Source: Cunninghamia lanceolata (taxonomy: Eukaryota; Streptophyta; Pinopsida; Cupressales; Cupressaceae). From it: DNA of 64,000 bases. Of the stretch, positions 35,938 through 46,958 are shown in pieces. The stretch spans positions 6,386,001 through 6,450,000 of the forward strand of contig BSBN01001687.1 in the NCBI GenBank assembly GCA_027924645.1. Reading direction: 5' to 3'. Below the pieces are notes generated by a model, which saw only the letters and a program-made list of their open reading frames with translations, made no database searches and was not told where the DNA came from. Each line of letters opens with the position of its first letter. Positions within the stretch are counted from its first letter, which is position 1. Made by a program: the position numbers and the translations under genes.

Positions 35938-38900
35938 ATGATGGGTACTCCAAATATTGTAAAAATCTATAATAGGCCTCGCCCCATATTCAAGAAACAT
36001 CCATACAAATCTTTGGAAGTAGATCCCCTAGGAGCATTTTCTAGTGTTCTGCATGGCGTATTACATACAGAAGACATTAGGGTTTACATACATGTGAATA
36101 TTGAAGAATTTGGGGAATCAAAGTTAGTAGATATCTATCACAAATAGTTGATAGATGACTCTTTTGAGATTAAACCTTAGTATAAAGCCATCCAGGATAA
36201 GCATTTTGCACAGTGCATTCATTTCCCCTATTTTGAGGAAGATGAATGGGTCTGATATGTGTTGAGTAGAGTGCATGACAATTTCCTATGGTTGAATAAA
36301 CCATTTAAGATCACCAAAGATGCAATTAGGGTAGTAACTGGTCTGCACTCATCCGGTGGAATACCTGTTCTCAAGTCTGTCAAGAATCAAATAGTAAGTG
36401 ATGCAAGTGGATCAAAGTTTGACAAGAGAGCTATGACAATTGAAGACATCACTAAACCGGATGTCAAATTTGCTTCCATGATAATTGGGTACAAGATTTA
36501 TCACTCCAGTAGGGAAAATTTAGTATCGGGAACTGCAGTTTACACAGCCTATCAAATGCTAAAAGAAAATGTTGACTATGATCTGTGTGAACTTCTTCTA
36601 AGCCAACTATTGGAAAATCTGCAAAAGATTAAGAAGTATAAAAAGAACTCCTTCAAGTATGGTGGGTTGATACTCTACCTATTCTTTTATTACATGAATA
36701 AGCTTCCCAAATCCAATGGATGGGTATGGCAGAATGACAAACTAGTTTCCATCCAAATCAGAGACTATTTGCATGGGCTTGAGGATGCTAAAGCAAGGAA
36801 TACAGCCCTATGGGGTTATTTCAAGAATTTTCAAAACATGATGCAAGCAAGAGAGAGAATTCCTCAATCTCTTGTTGAGAAATACAAAGACACGGTATGC
36901 TTTATGGTAGAGATTGATCAGTGCCTAATGGAGGCAATAGAACCAAGAACTTTATAGATCATGCCCATGGGGTATGAAGTTGATAAACAAATTGTGGAGC
37001 TGCATGTTCAACACATGCTAAGTCAGCCAAAGGATCCAAAGGCAAAAAGGTTTGGAACCTTTGAAGAGCTAAGTGTAAAGTTCATGTGGAACTCAAACAA
37101 CTGGAAATGAAGAGGAAAGTAAGAAAAGAAGTTGAAGAAATTGCCAAAGGCTTAGGCATCTCAAAGGAGGCACTTGATGCCAATAGGGAAAAGAGGCAAA
37201 GGGCTGAGGAAGAAAAGAAAGAGGTAGAAAAGGAAAGCAAGGAAAGTGCTCTGATAGAAACCTCCACCCAGACTAGATCATCAAAGAGATTTGCACCTGC
37301 CACTACCAAAAGCTCAAGGGCATCTAAACCGGAAGCAAGATCATCTGGTAAAACAGAGAAAAGAACCAAGACTAAGGCCACAAGGTCTTATGCGAGTCAA
37401 AAGGATGAAGAAGAGACTGAATCTGATGAGGGGATAAAGGAAATAAAGAAGCAGAAGAAAAAAGGATTCGATAAACCTTCCACACATCAAGACAAGGAAG
37501 AAATGGCAGAGGAATTTGTTGAAAAATGCACCCTGTCTTTAGAAAGTGTAATCAAATCAGTCACTGTGGATGGAAACCTTCAACCAATGGCTGAATTCTA
37601 TGATGATTATAATGAGGCTGACCAAAAGATCTTGCAGGAAGCTACAGTTAAGTATCTGAACATATATAATAAGGCTTTTATTGAAATTATATCTCTTATT
37701 CCCAAGAGCCTAGAAAAGGAGTTAGAAATAAGAAAGTCTAATGCCATGGCAAAAGACCTTGAGATCTGGGAACAGATAGCTATTCAGCTATATCCTTCAA
37801 TTGATGAGTTCAGGAGCAAAGCAAGGATGAATCAACTCATGCTTGGTGAGACTGATAAGGTAGCCAAGGACACAGAAGAGATTCTCTGGAAAACCTTCAA
37901 AAGATTCAATCTTCCTATCATAGAGGATTTGGGTGCTGACCCCTCAGCCACAAATATTGCAGAAGAGTTCACTAAGAAAATAGCAGAAGAAGTAATGGAC
38001 ACCGGTACAGAAAAGGATAAGGACTTAGAATTCTCTGTTCTGGAAAAGGAAGAGGTGGCCCATGAACAAACTAACATCACTCCTCTGGTTTCCCCTACTG
38101 ACTCCAGATCCAAAGGAGAAGAAAGAGTAAAGGAGAAAGAAGCAGAAGTGAAGGGAAAAGAAGATGCCAGTGATAAGAATGTAGAAGGAGAGAAAACTCC
38201 AAGAGACAACTCAAAGAATGCATAAGAAAAGAAAAATATGTCTCCGGCAAGAGGCACTGCAAAAACTGTCCAAGAATTTCTGAACAAAGAAACAATGGAG
38301 ATTGATGAACCAGAGCTTCTACAAGGACCATTCAATTTTGATTCTCTTTCTCCGGTACAGACAATGAAGATAGCTTCATTTGCTAATGCAAAGGCTAAAG
38401 AAAAACTCCTAAAGTCTCACATGGAAGACTGTGAGCTTATAGAGGCAGCATCTGGTGTTTTGGAAAAGATCATGCCATCTTTTCAGAAGGATCCCACAGC
38501 CTCCTCTTCCGGTAATCTCAAAACTCTAGTCAGTAGTGTTAGTACACATTTTGATTCTCTAGAGAAGTCAGCTGAAGAAAAGGTCTGGAAGGAGTTTTTG
38601 GATAAGAGATTCTCAGAGGTACAAGGGTTGATCATTAATGATAGGAGAAATATGAATATTGGGATAAAGAGCTTAGAAAATGCTCTTAAAGATGGCGGAG
38701 AAGTATACAAATTTTGTATTTCTTGGTCCAAAGCAACAGTGGAGATTGAGAAGAAAATGAAAGAATAAGAGGATAAACTGATAAAACTTTCTCAAAATTT
38801 TGATCCACTTACTACATCAATTATAAATCAAGAATGTCAAATGGTTGCAGTTTTGAATAAACTTAAGAAGCTTGAAAAAGAGAAGAAAAATAGAATCAGT

Positions 38901-39134
38901 AGGTTGAGTGAGCTCAGAAGAATAATTGTCCCTAAATTAGAGGCCATGCATGAGGCCATCAATGAAGCTCAAATCATAGCCCAAACCAATGATCCAACAA
39001 ATCTAAAAAGGGCAGATGCATTTGCATTCCTATTGAGCGGCCATATATCAATTTTAGACAGAATGAAGCAAAGTTGGGCTACAGAATTCACTCAATTGAA
39101 AACAACTTTTGCAGATATTCTTCAGTTTATGTGA
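35938..39134 (+). pseudogene. C ORF2: large unrecognised protein, about 1,065 codons
   Basis: Nearly continuous coding region. Frame one runs 35938-37080 with stops near 36145, 36178, 36253 and 36955; one frameshift near 37080; then 37086-39134 with stops at 38223 and 38766, ending TGA at 39132. The N-terminal 340 residues look globular (NFLWLNKPFKITKDAIRVV, FASMIIGYKIYHSSRENLV, KYGGLILYLFFYYMNKLPK). About 37086-37480 is Lys/Glu-rich and probably coiled coil or disordered; the C-terminal third is helical with further charged segments. No protease, RT, RNase H, integrase, signal peptide or clear membrane span. It occupies the place of pol, or of the env-like ORF of SIRE elements. The N-terminal pattern faintly recalls plant transposon-associated proteins of unknown role, but I cannot assign it. 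Confidence 0.75.
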
Positions 39135-39366
39135 GTATGTTATATTCGGCTAAGTATAGTTAAATTTTTGAAAATTTTGATGTGCGGACCCTACCCTTTG
39201 CCATTGATGTCAAAGGCGAAGTGAGGAGTAGTGAAAAATGAGGGATCCAACTAAGGGGGAGCTCCAGAAAATGTATATAAAAATAGAGCATCAGCCAAGG
39301 GGGAGAATAGCGTAAACACTTAGCCATTTTTCACTAAGTGTTGCCATCAATGCCAAAGGGGGAGAT
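39135..39366 (+). other. C 3' untranslated region and polypurine tract
   Basis: Contains three 'aagggggag' purine blocks near 39255, 39298 and 39355. The last ('gccaaagggggaga', 39352-39365) abuts the 3' LTR and is the PPT. Confidence 0.8.
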
Positions 39367-40460
39367 TGTTGGCAAGAGACACTATATGGATTCATGATTG
39401 TTGTCATTGATGGCAACAAAGTTCAACCCACATAGCTGCAGGACATGGTATGTCTCTACCGGAAGTCAGAGTGAAGAATGTTGTGGTCCGGTAAACAAGA
39501 ACAGAGCATGTGGCGAGGTCTGACAGAGAGGTCCGGATCTCTCAGAGGAAGTGTCTTGGTGAAGTGTGGATTTGGGGAAGTCAAGAGGGGTATCTTGACT
39601 AATAGATTCCAAGGTTTGAGCCTCTGATGTGGAAAGGATAAAGAGATATGAATGCTTGAGTGTCGGGTTCCCAAGTGACAGTATGAACAGAGGAAGAACT
39701 AACTAGCAGAACATCAGACATTATTCTAGATGTGTTACTGATGACAGAAAAGGTTCTTAAGGCATAAGTTATGTTTCACCGACATGATTGATGACTTCTA
39801 CAAGTATATGCTTGATCCGCATTACTTGGTATGCAAGGATTCAGCCGATAGATCAGAGTTTATGAAAAGATTGACTATTCCAGATGCTAACTTGAAAGGT
39901 GATGAAATCACTTTTGTAGATATATATATATAAGATGGATTTAGTTGTGAGATGTGTTGTTGTTGTTAATGATGTGCGAATAAAAGCAGAAGAGCAGAAC
40001 AGAAGTAGTAAGGAAGGTCTGGTATGTGAAAGGAAAGCAGCATAAGCTAAGAGGAAAGATGAAGTGCAGTAGATCAGTGTACTGAGCCTAACTAGAACTG
40101 AACTCCAACATATGTAGATGCTTCCAATCAATTCAAGTATTGTATAACACTCTTTTTGTAGACAGTGTGTCTCTTGTAGGCAGTGTGCCTTCTTGTGAGC
40201 AGTGTGCTCAGGTAGTGAGCCCTAATTGGCAAGTGCCATTTTGTATTTCCATTCTTCTAATAGAGAATACAATCTTGGGTTAATCACCCCATGGTTTTCT
40301 CCCTTAACACGGTTTCCACATCAAAAATATTGTGTCATGTGTATTTCCATTTCATGATTATGTTTGCTCATTTGGATTAATGTTACATTGATTATTAATA
40401 AAGTTCAGAAAGCAGAAATAATTAGGATAACTGATTCACCCCCCCTCTCAGTTATCAACA
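39367..40460 (+). repeat. 3' LTR of C
   Basis: Begins TGTTGGCAAGAGAC right after the PPT and ends TTATCAACA before gttgg (40461-40465). The 92-codon minus-strand ORF at 39853-40131 is LTR sequence. Confidence 0.93.
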
Positions 40461-41319
40461 GTTGGATGTCAGTTCATACACTGAGGAGTTCATAAAACTA
40501 TGTGTCAAGACAAAGGTCAAGGAGAATGAGGAAGAGAGGGTTGCAAGGTATCTCAATGGGTTGAGATTTTCCATCAAAGAAGATTTAAATCTGCATAACC
40601 TAGATACAGTTTAGAAGTGCTACCAACTGGCACTCAAAGTGGAAGAGAAATTAAAGAGAAGACAAGAGCAGAACAGTAGAGGAAGAGGAAGACAGCAAAG
40701 AGGGGGAAGAAGTCCTTTCAGAGGCAGAGGACATGGATTTGGATACCAAGGTGAATCCAATTAGGAGAGCAGCAAAGGAGAAAGCAGTCAAACTCAAAAA
40801 GGAAGTTATGATCAGAAAGTAAATTTTAGGGGTAGAAGACCACCATTTAGAGGGAGATCTCAGGGCAGAGGACCTCTCAGATGTTACAATTGCAATCAGG
40901 AAGGCCATATAGCCAACAAATGCCCAGAAAAGGCAACAAGTTCAGTAGGAGAAAGGAGGACAAATCTGATCCAAGAGTCTGATTGTCAAAGTGTGACAAG
41001 CTCAAACACTTACCAAAGTGTGAATGCTCCTGACAGTTATGGATATCCTGAGAAAGGAGAAGCCTTGATGATTACGAGAACAATGACTACCATGAAGGTG
41101 CCTGACAAAGAACCCCCACAAAGAAAGTCTCTTTTTAAAACTACTTGCAAAGCAGGAGGAAAGGTATGTAAAGTTCTGATTGACTCTGGATCTACTAAAA
41201 ATTTTGTGTCTGTTGAAATGGTAGAAAAACTTAAGCTTAGGAGACTGCCACATCCTTACCCATACAAGATCTCATGGCTCACTCAAGGTCAGCAAACAAT
41301 TGTGGAAGAATAAGCTTGG
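40461..41319 (+). pseudogene. gag: Chromovirus D gag 3' piece and protease
   Basis: Resumes gag after C: SSYTEEFIKLCVKTKVKENE, ARYLNGLRFSIKEDLNL, then an Arg/Gly/Gln-rich linker. The zinc knuckle CYNCNQEGHIANKC lies at about 40883-40924. The protease active site LIDSGSTKNFVSVEMV is near 41178-41225 and looks intact. In-frame stops: TAG 40612, TAG 40762, TAA 41311. There is no frameshift from here to the end of pol. Confidence 0.92.
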
Positions 41320-42966
41320 GTGGAGTTTCAAATTGGACCATACAAGGATAGATTATTGTTTGACATAGCTCAGATGGATGCTTACCATCTCCTATTTGGA
41401 AGACCATGGCAATATGACTTGAGAGAACAACATGATGGAGTTAGAAACATGTATTCAATCACCAAGGATGGTAAGGTGATAGAGTTACTACCATTGATGG
41501 AGAAGGAGGTAGAATCAAAGGGAAAAGAAGTCAAGGTAATGATGGTAGAAGGCAAACAATTCATGAAAGAAATAGTAGATGAAGATGCAGTTGCATATGC
41601 CCTAATTCCATGCCTGAAGGTGAACAAAGAGCAGCAACAAGAAGTCAAGGGAGAGAAGAGGCAAAGGTTCATAGACCCTGCTATCCAAGAATTATTGGAC
41701 AAGTACAAAGGCATCATCTCTGATGGAATGCCAAGGTCCCTACCACCTATGAGGGACATCAGCCATTGCATAGACCTAATCCCAAGATCTGCACTTCCAA
41801 ACAAGGCAGCATACAAGCTTACACCAGAGCAGAATGCAGAGGTAGCAAGGCAGATTAAGGAATTGTTGGAGACAGGCCTAATTGGCAAGAGTTTAAGCCC
41901 ATGTGCAGTACCGGCTGTACTAGCACCAAAGAATGAAGGCACTTGGAGACTTTGTACTGATTCTAGGGCTATCAACAAAATAACAATTAGGTATAGGTTC
42001 CCAATCCCAAGGATTGAAGATTTGCTTGATTGTTTGGGAGGTGCCAAATATTTCACAAAAATAGATTTAAAAAGTGGCTATCATCAGATTAGGATTAGAC
42101 TAGGAGATGAATGGAAGACTGCATTTAAAACCAATGAGGGGTTATATGAGTGGAAGGTCATGCCTTTTGGTTTGTCCAATGCCCCTAGTACCTTTATGAG
42201 GTTGATGAATGAGGTTTTGAGAGAATTTATAGGTAAATTTGTCATAGTATATCTAGATGACATCCTAATTTTCAGTAATACAAGGGAAGAGCATCTCAAG
42301 CATATAGATTTGGTTCTCAAAAGGTTACATGAAGAGCAGCTAATGATCAATTTGGAGAAGTGTTTGTTCATGCAAGAGGAGATCATCTACTTGGGTTTTG
42401 TCATCTCACATGGCAAACTGAAAATGGATCAAGAGAAGGTTAGTGCCATATTGTCTTGGCCCACTCCTAGAACCATGAATGATGTCAGAAGTTTCCATGG
42501 GTTAGCAACCTTCTATAGGAAGTTTATAAAAGGGTTTAGTCATGTCTGTGTACCCATGCTTGACACCATAAAAGGAGGATAGAAGTGCAGATTCACTTGG
42601 ACAGAGGAAGCAGATGATTCATTTGAAGCATTGAAGAAGAAGGTGGCACAGCAGCCAGTCCTTGCACTTCCTAACTTCAACAAGATTTTTCAAGTAGAAT
42701 GTGATGCAAGTCACATGGCAATTGGAGCAGTACTTAGTCAAGAAGGTAGGCCTATTGCATTTTTTAGTGAGAAACTAAACGATGCTAAGAAGAAATACTC
42801 ATCCTATGATTTGGAGATGTATGCTCTAGTCCAGTCACTCAAAAAGTGGAGGCATTACTTGATGCTGAAAGAATTCATAGTGTTTACAGATAATCAGGCC
42901 CTTAGTTTCATAAATAGTCAAGAAAAGCTAAACCATAGGCACATGAAATGGGTGGAGACTTTATAA
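41320..42966 (+). pseudogene. pol: Chromovirus D reverse transcriptase and RNase H
   Basis: 420 open codons at 41320-42582 carry the protease tail (HLLFGRPWQYDLREQHDGVRN), the linker, and [72 protein letters not shown], catalytic YLDD at 42250-42261, and YLGFVISHGKLKMDQEKV. TAG at 42580 replaces an expected residue before the RNase H tether. RNase H follows with VECDASHMAIGAVLSQEGR, FTDNQALSFINSQEKL and HMKWVETL, ending with TAA at 42964. It is a full-length, recently coding chromovirus RT apart from the stops. Confidence 0.94.
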
Positions 42967-44484
42967 GCTTTCACCTTCACACTCAAGCACAAGAAAGGGA
43001 TCAAGAACAAGGTAGCAGATGCTTTGAGCAGGAGGGTCCTAACCATAAATCAAATTTAATTGGAAAGTGTTGGCATTAATTCCTTAAAGACTATGTATGA
43101 TACTGATGAAGACTTTGGAGAGATCTACAAAGTATGTACTTCTTTTGAAGACAAATATCATGTTGAGTACTCTGAATTTCTGATCCAAGATGGATTACTT
43201 TTCAAAGGTGGACAATTGTGTATTCCATGGTGTTCTATGAGGTTGAATATCATCAGAGAGAAGCATTGTAGGGCCATGGCAGGACATTTTGGTCTGGATA
43301 AGACTCTTGATCTTGTAAAGAGACATTACTATTGGCCTAAGCTATAGTCAAATGTTAGAAAATTTGTGGAGATATGTGTGATCTGTCAGAAGGCAAAAGG
43401 AAGATCCACTAATGCAGGTTTATATCAGCCACTGCCCATTCCTTCTAGACCATGGGAGAGCATAAGCATGGACTTTGTGTTGGGTTTACCTAGAACAAGG
43501 AAGGGATATGATAGTGTTTTTGTTGTAGTAGATAGATTTAGTAAAATGGCACATTTCTTACCATGGAAAACCACTTGTGATGCTTCATATGTTGCAGATC
43601 TATTTTTCAAGGAAATAGTGAGGATACATGGATTGCCATTGAGCATAGTGTCAGATAGAGATGTGAAATTTATTGGCCATTTTTGGAGGACTCTTTGGAA
43701 GAAGCTTGGTACCAATTTGTCCTTCTCATCTGCTTATCATCCTCAAATAGATGGATAGACTGAAGTGGTTAATCATTCATTGGGAAATTGGCTCAGATGT
43801 TTGACAAGGCAGCATGGAGAGAAGTGGGATAACATCCTATCACATGCAAAATTTTCCTATAATGACACCGTCAATAGGAGTACAGGGAAATCACCTTTCC
43901 AGTTGGTATATGGTATTCATCCAAGGGGTATTTTTGAGTTAAGAGATCTACCCGTAGGAGAATCTATTAGTGCAGATGGAGACGCTTTTGCAACAGCCAT
44001 TAAAGAGGTGCATGATCAAGTCAAGAACCAACTCCAACAAACCACATTGAAGTATAAAGCCTATGCTGACAAGAAGAAGAGAGATGTATAGTTTGATGTT
44101 GGAGATTTGGTGTGGGTTAATCTGAAGAAGGAGAGGCTCCCAAAAGGTAAATATACCAAACTCATGCAAAGGAAGATTGGACCGTGTTAGATTTTGAAGA
44201 AATGTGGACAGAATGCCTATGAGATCCAACTCCCTTCTGATTTTGGATTGTCACCTATTTTTAATGTATGTGATTTAACTCCATACAAGCATAATCCAGA
44301 TGTATACCAGGAACCATTACAGGGTACAGCAGCTGATGATATTCCTAAACATGATCCACCACAATTACAAATGATTTTAGACTCAAGAGTGGCAAAGAAG
44401 ACAAGGAACCGAGAGTATATGGAATACTTGGTAGCTTGGCAAGGGAAACCTGATTCAGATGCAGTTTGGATGACTGAGGAATAG
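42967..44484 (+). pseudogene. pol: Chromovirus D integrase and chromodomain
   Basis: Same frame throughout. Zinc domain: HCRAMAGHFGLDKT then [11 protein letters not shown]. Core: [17 protein letters not shown] (first Asp), IVSDRDVKF (second Asp) and TEVVN (Glu), with a TAG at 43756 exactly where the conserved Gln of the DGQTEVVN block should be. The C-terminal part has the GDLVWVNLKKERLPKGK DNA-binding motif. A chromodomain follows at about 44374-44484 (REYMEYLVAWQGKPDSDAVW). Stops: 43057, 43345, 43756, 44089, 44188 and 44482. All three catalytic acids remain encoded. Confidence 0.93.
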
Positions 44485-46261
44485 ATCAACACACATGGTG
44501 CAAACCTTCAAACTCTCATCTCAAGTGGACTTGAGATTTCTCCTCTCGGGGAGTATGGTGCAGGGGCACCCCTCCAACAAGTCAATTATACACCTAAGGG
44601 AGAAGATTAAAGTCTCGATATGTCTTAGGCATATTTTTATTTAATGTAATAAGGTTTGTTGGACCAATATCTGTTATAGTAGTTTGCATCTAGGTTTCTG
44701 TGCAAGTCCCTTGGACACTTGTAGATCTATCATGACAAGGTTGTTAGTTTGTTAAGAGTTTGTTAGTTGGTTGTTTTTCCCAACTGCTTGGAATTGTCTC
44801 CTAGCCGCTGGGAACTAGGTCAGTACTACTCATAGTCAGTAGATAAATAGCCTAGATCTGATCGATTAGATATATGATAGATAGCAGATGTTAAACAAAG
44901 CAGTAGTTGTGAAATTGAGTTTTGCAACTGTGAAATCAAATATCTATATGCATTTCTGAAAGTAATAAGAAGATCATGTTTGTGTTATCTTTCTGGTTTT
45001 TGAATTCACTGTGTAATCAATTTTTTGTTTTGGAATCGAAATGGGTTCTTGACCCATTCCACCAGTTGGATTACTTCATAATCGGTGGAATGGCTGTATA
45101 TATAGATCTGTGTTTTGTTTCGTTTTCCTATTTCATTCATTTTCATGTTTGCAGGATCGGTTATAGCATGCTTCGATAAACCCTAGCATCCTCATGTGCT
45201 AGGTTGGTAAAGTGCAAAAGTCTGTATGTTGGAAGGAGAGATAGTTATGTGCAATCGCTAAGCATAAAGCAGGTCAAAACAGTGAAAATCCATGTGGTTT
45301 CAACAGATATACAAATTGTGTGTATATCACTTTTGTATGCAAATATACCTTCTGTGTATATATTGCAAAGTATATCAGGTCCCTTTGGCAGTTTGTATGT
45401 CTTATTTGTATGTGTTACACATACATTGTGAAGATACAAGGCAGTGAACATACATTGCGAATATACAGTTTATGTGTATATCGCAAAGGTGCATCAAGTT
45501 ATTTTTTCTGTGTATCCCGCAGTTGAATGTTATGAGTATATCATAGTTGTATGAAGTGGTTGTGTTAGCACTCATTTTGACCTGGGGTTGATTTGTCATG
45601 ATCAGGAGGTTTCTTCATTTGAAGCCTTTATCTTCTTGCCCAATTTTTCTAAGTGTTGGACCTCCTCAGCATTTTTCAGCTGCAGCATCATATTTTCCTG
45701 AGGAGGAGGTCATCATCATCATCTTGCCTTCGATGATGATCTTCATCATCATGTTCTTCGTCGACTGGTTTTTCAACGTCATCATCATATTTCAACTGTC
45801 GGGTGATGTTTGGTTTTTATCCTGATGATGCTGATGAGCTATAGTGCGCCTTCAGTTGCTTGCGGGGGTGATTTTTCAAGTATCCGGTGATCTTCCAAAT
45901 ATCACCTTGCTCAAATGTGATGATGTTGCCCCGATATCCTGAAGGGGTTATTCTCTAAGTCGTTCGACCTGACTTGTTTTTTCTTAAGGGTCGTCGTCAT
46001 CATCATGATATTTCCAGTTATCATCCTGCTGCTTGCGGAGGTCATCATATTTTCTGCCTTCATGATATTTCGCCGGGGTGATATTTTTATCATCAGGTGA
46101 TCTTGGTTATGATCATCCTGATGATGTTGTTGAAGAGTTCTAAGTGCGACCTGATATTCACTAGGGTCATCATATTTTGAACGTCAGGATGATCTTAGTC
46201 AATATCATCCTGATGATGTTGTATCACTTCTTGTTCATTGTTTTAAACATCCTGATGATGC

Positions 46262-46838
46262 TGACGTCATCCTTATATATCAGGGTGATATTTGTTTCTC
46301 TGCCTATCTGCATCATGATATTTCCGAAGGAGGGGGTGATATTTTCATATCACCCGGATATGTGTTTGTTCGAGCATCATGATGATGCTGATATCAAGGA
46401 GATATCCGCCTGCTGGCTTCGCGCATTATCTACTGGGGGTGATCTTTTCAAACATCATCATCATATTCAGTTATCGCCCCGATCTTACAGAGGAGCTACA
46501 GTGCAACCTGATATTTGTGCATCAGGAGGATATTTCCAAATATCCGGTTGTCTTCCGAATATCATGATGATGTTAATATGACGATGACGTCATCAAGGTC
46601 CGGGGGGGGTCATATTTCTAACACTGATCATCTTGAAGAGGCCTCCTGATATTTGCAAACATGATGATGACGTCATCCGGATATGAGGAGGTGCGCAGTA
46701 GGTAGATATGGTGATGACGTCAGCAGGATGTTCATCGGCCAGACTTTTGGTATAAGCTCAGCAGGAGGATGTTCCTCCGAAGGATCAGGTTGTGCCGATT
46801 ATCATGAAGGTTATATTTCAAATATCATGATGACGTCA
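46262..46838. promoter_or_regulatory. Five TGACGTCA palindromes (bZIP/TGA-type sites)
   Basis: Perfect TGACGTCA at 46262-46269, 46585-46592, 46668-46675, 46715-46722 and 46831-46838, i.e. five in 577 bases. TGACG/ACGT cores are the known binding sites of plant TGA and other bZIP factors. They precede a TATA box by 110-690 bases. A sixth copy lies outside L, in insertion M at 51930-51937. Confidence 0.7.
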
Positions 46839-46950
46839 GGGTGATATTTCAAACAACAGGATATCATGCTGCTGGAGGATGATGATGATGAGGTCTATAC
46901 TAGTGTCGTCAGGAGCAAAAGCACCGACATGATATATGCTCATGACCTAG

Positions 46951-46958
46951 TATATAAA
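46951..46958 (+). promoter_or_regulatory. TATA box of L
   Basis: TATATAAA within 'cctagtatataaagtg', about 110 bases after the last TGACGTCA and followed by a G/C-richer stretch. It fits the U3/R border of an LTR promoter. Confidence 0.55.

Larger units (their letters stand above)
33178..40460 (+). mobile_element. Element C, non-autonomous LTR element with large unknown ORF
   Basis: 7.28 kb, LTRs 33178-34269 and 39367-40460 (1092 and 1094 bases), PBS at 34272-34283, PPT 'aaagggggaga' ending at 39365, TSD gttag/gttgg. The interior has ORF1 (gag C-terminal-like with zinc knuckles) and ORF2 (about 1,065 codons, unrecognised), and no protease, integrase, RT or RNase H. LTR, PBS and PPT style match SIRE/Maximus-like Copia elements and the U5 of Copia A, which could have supplied pol. 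Confidence 0.93.
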
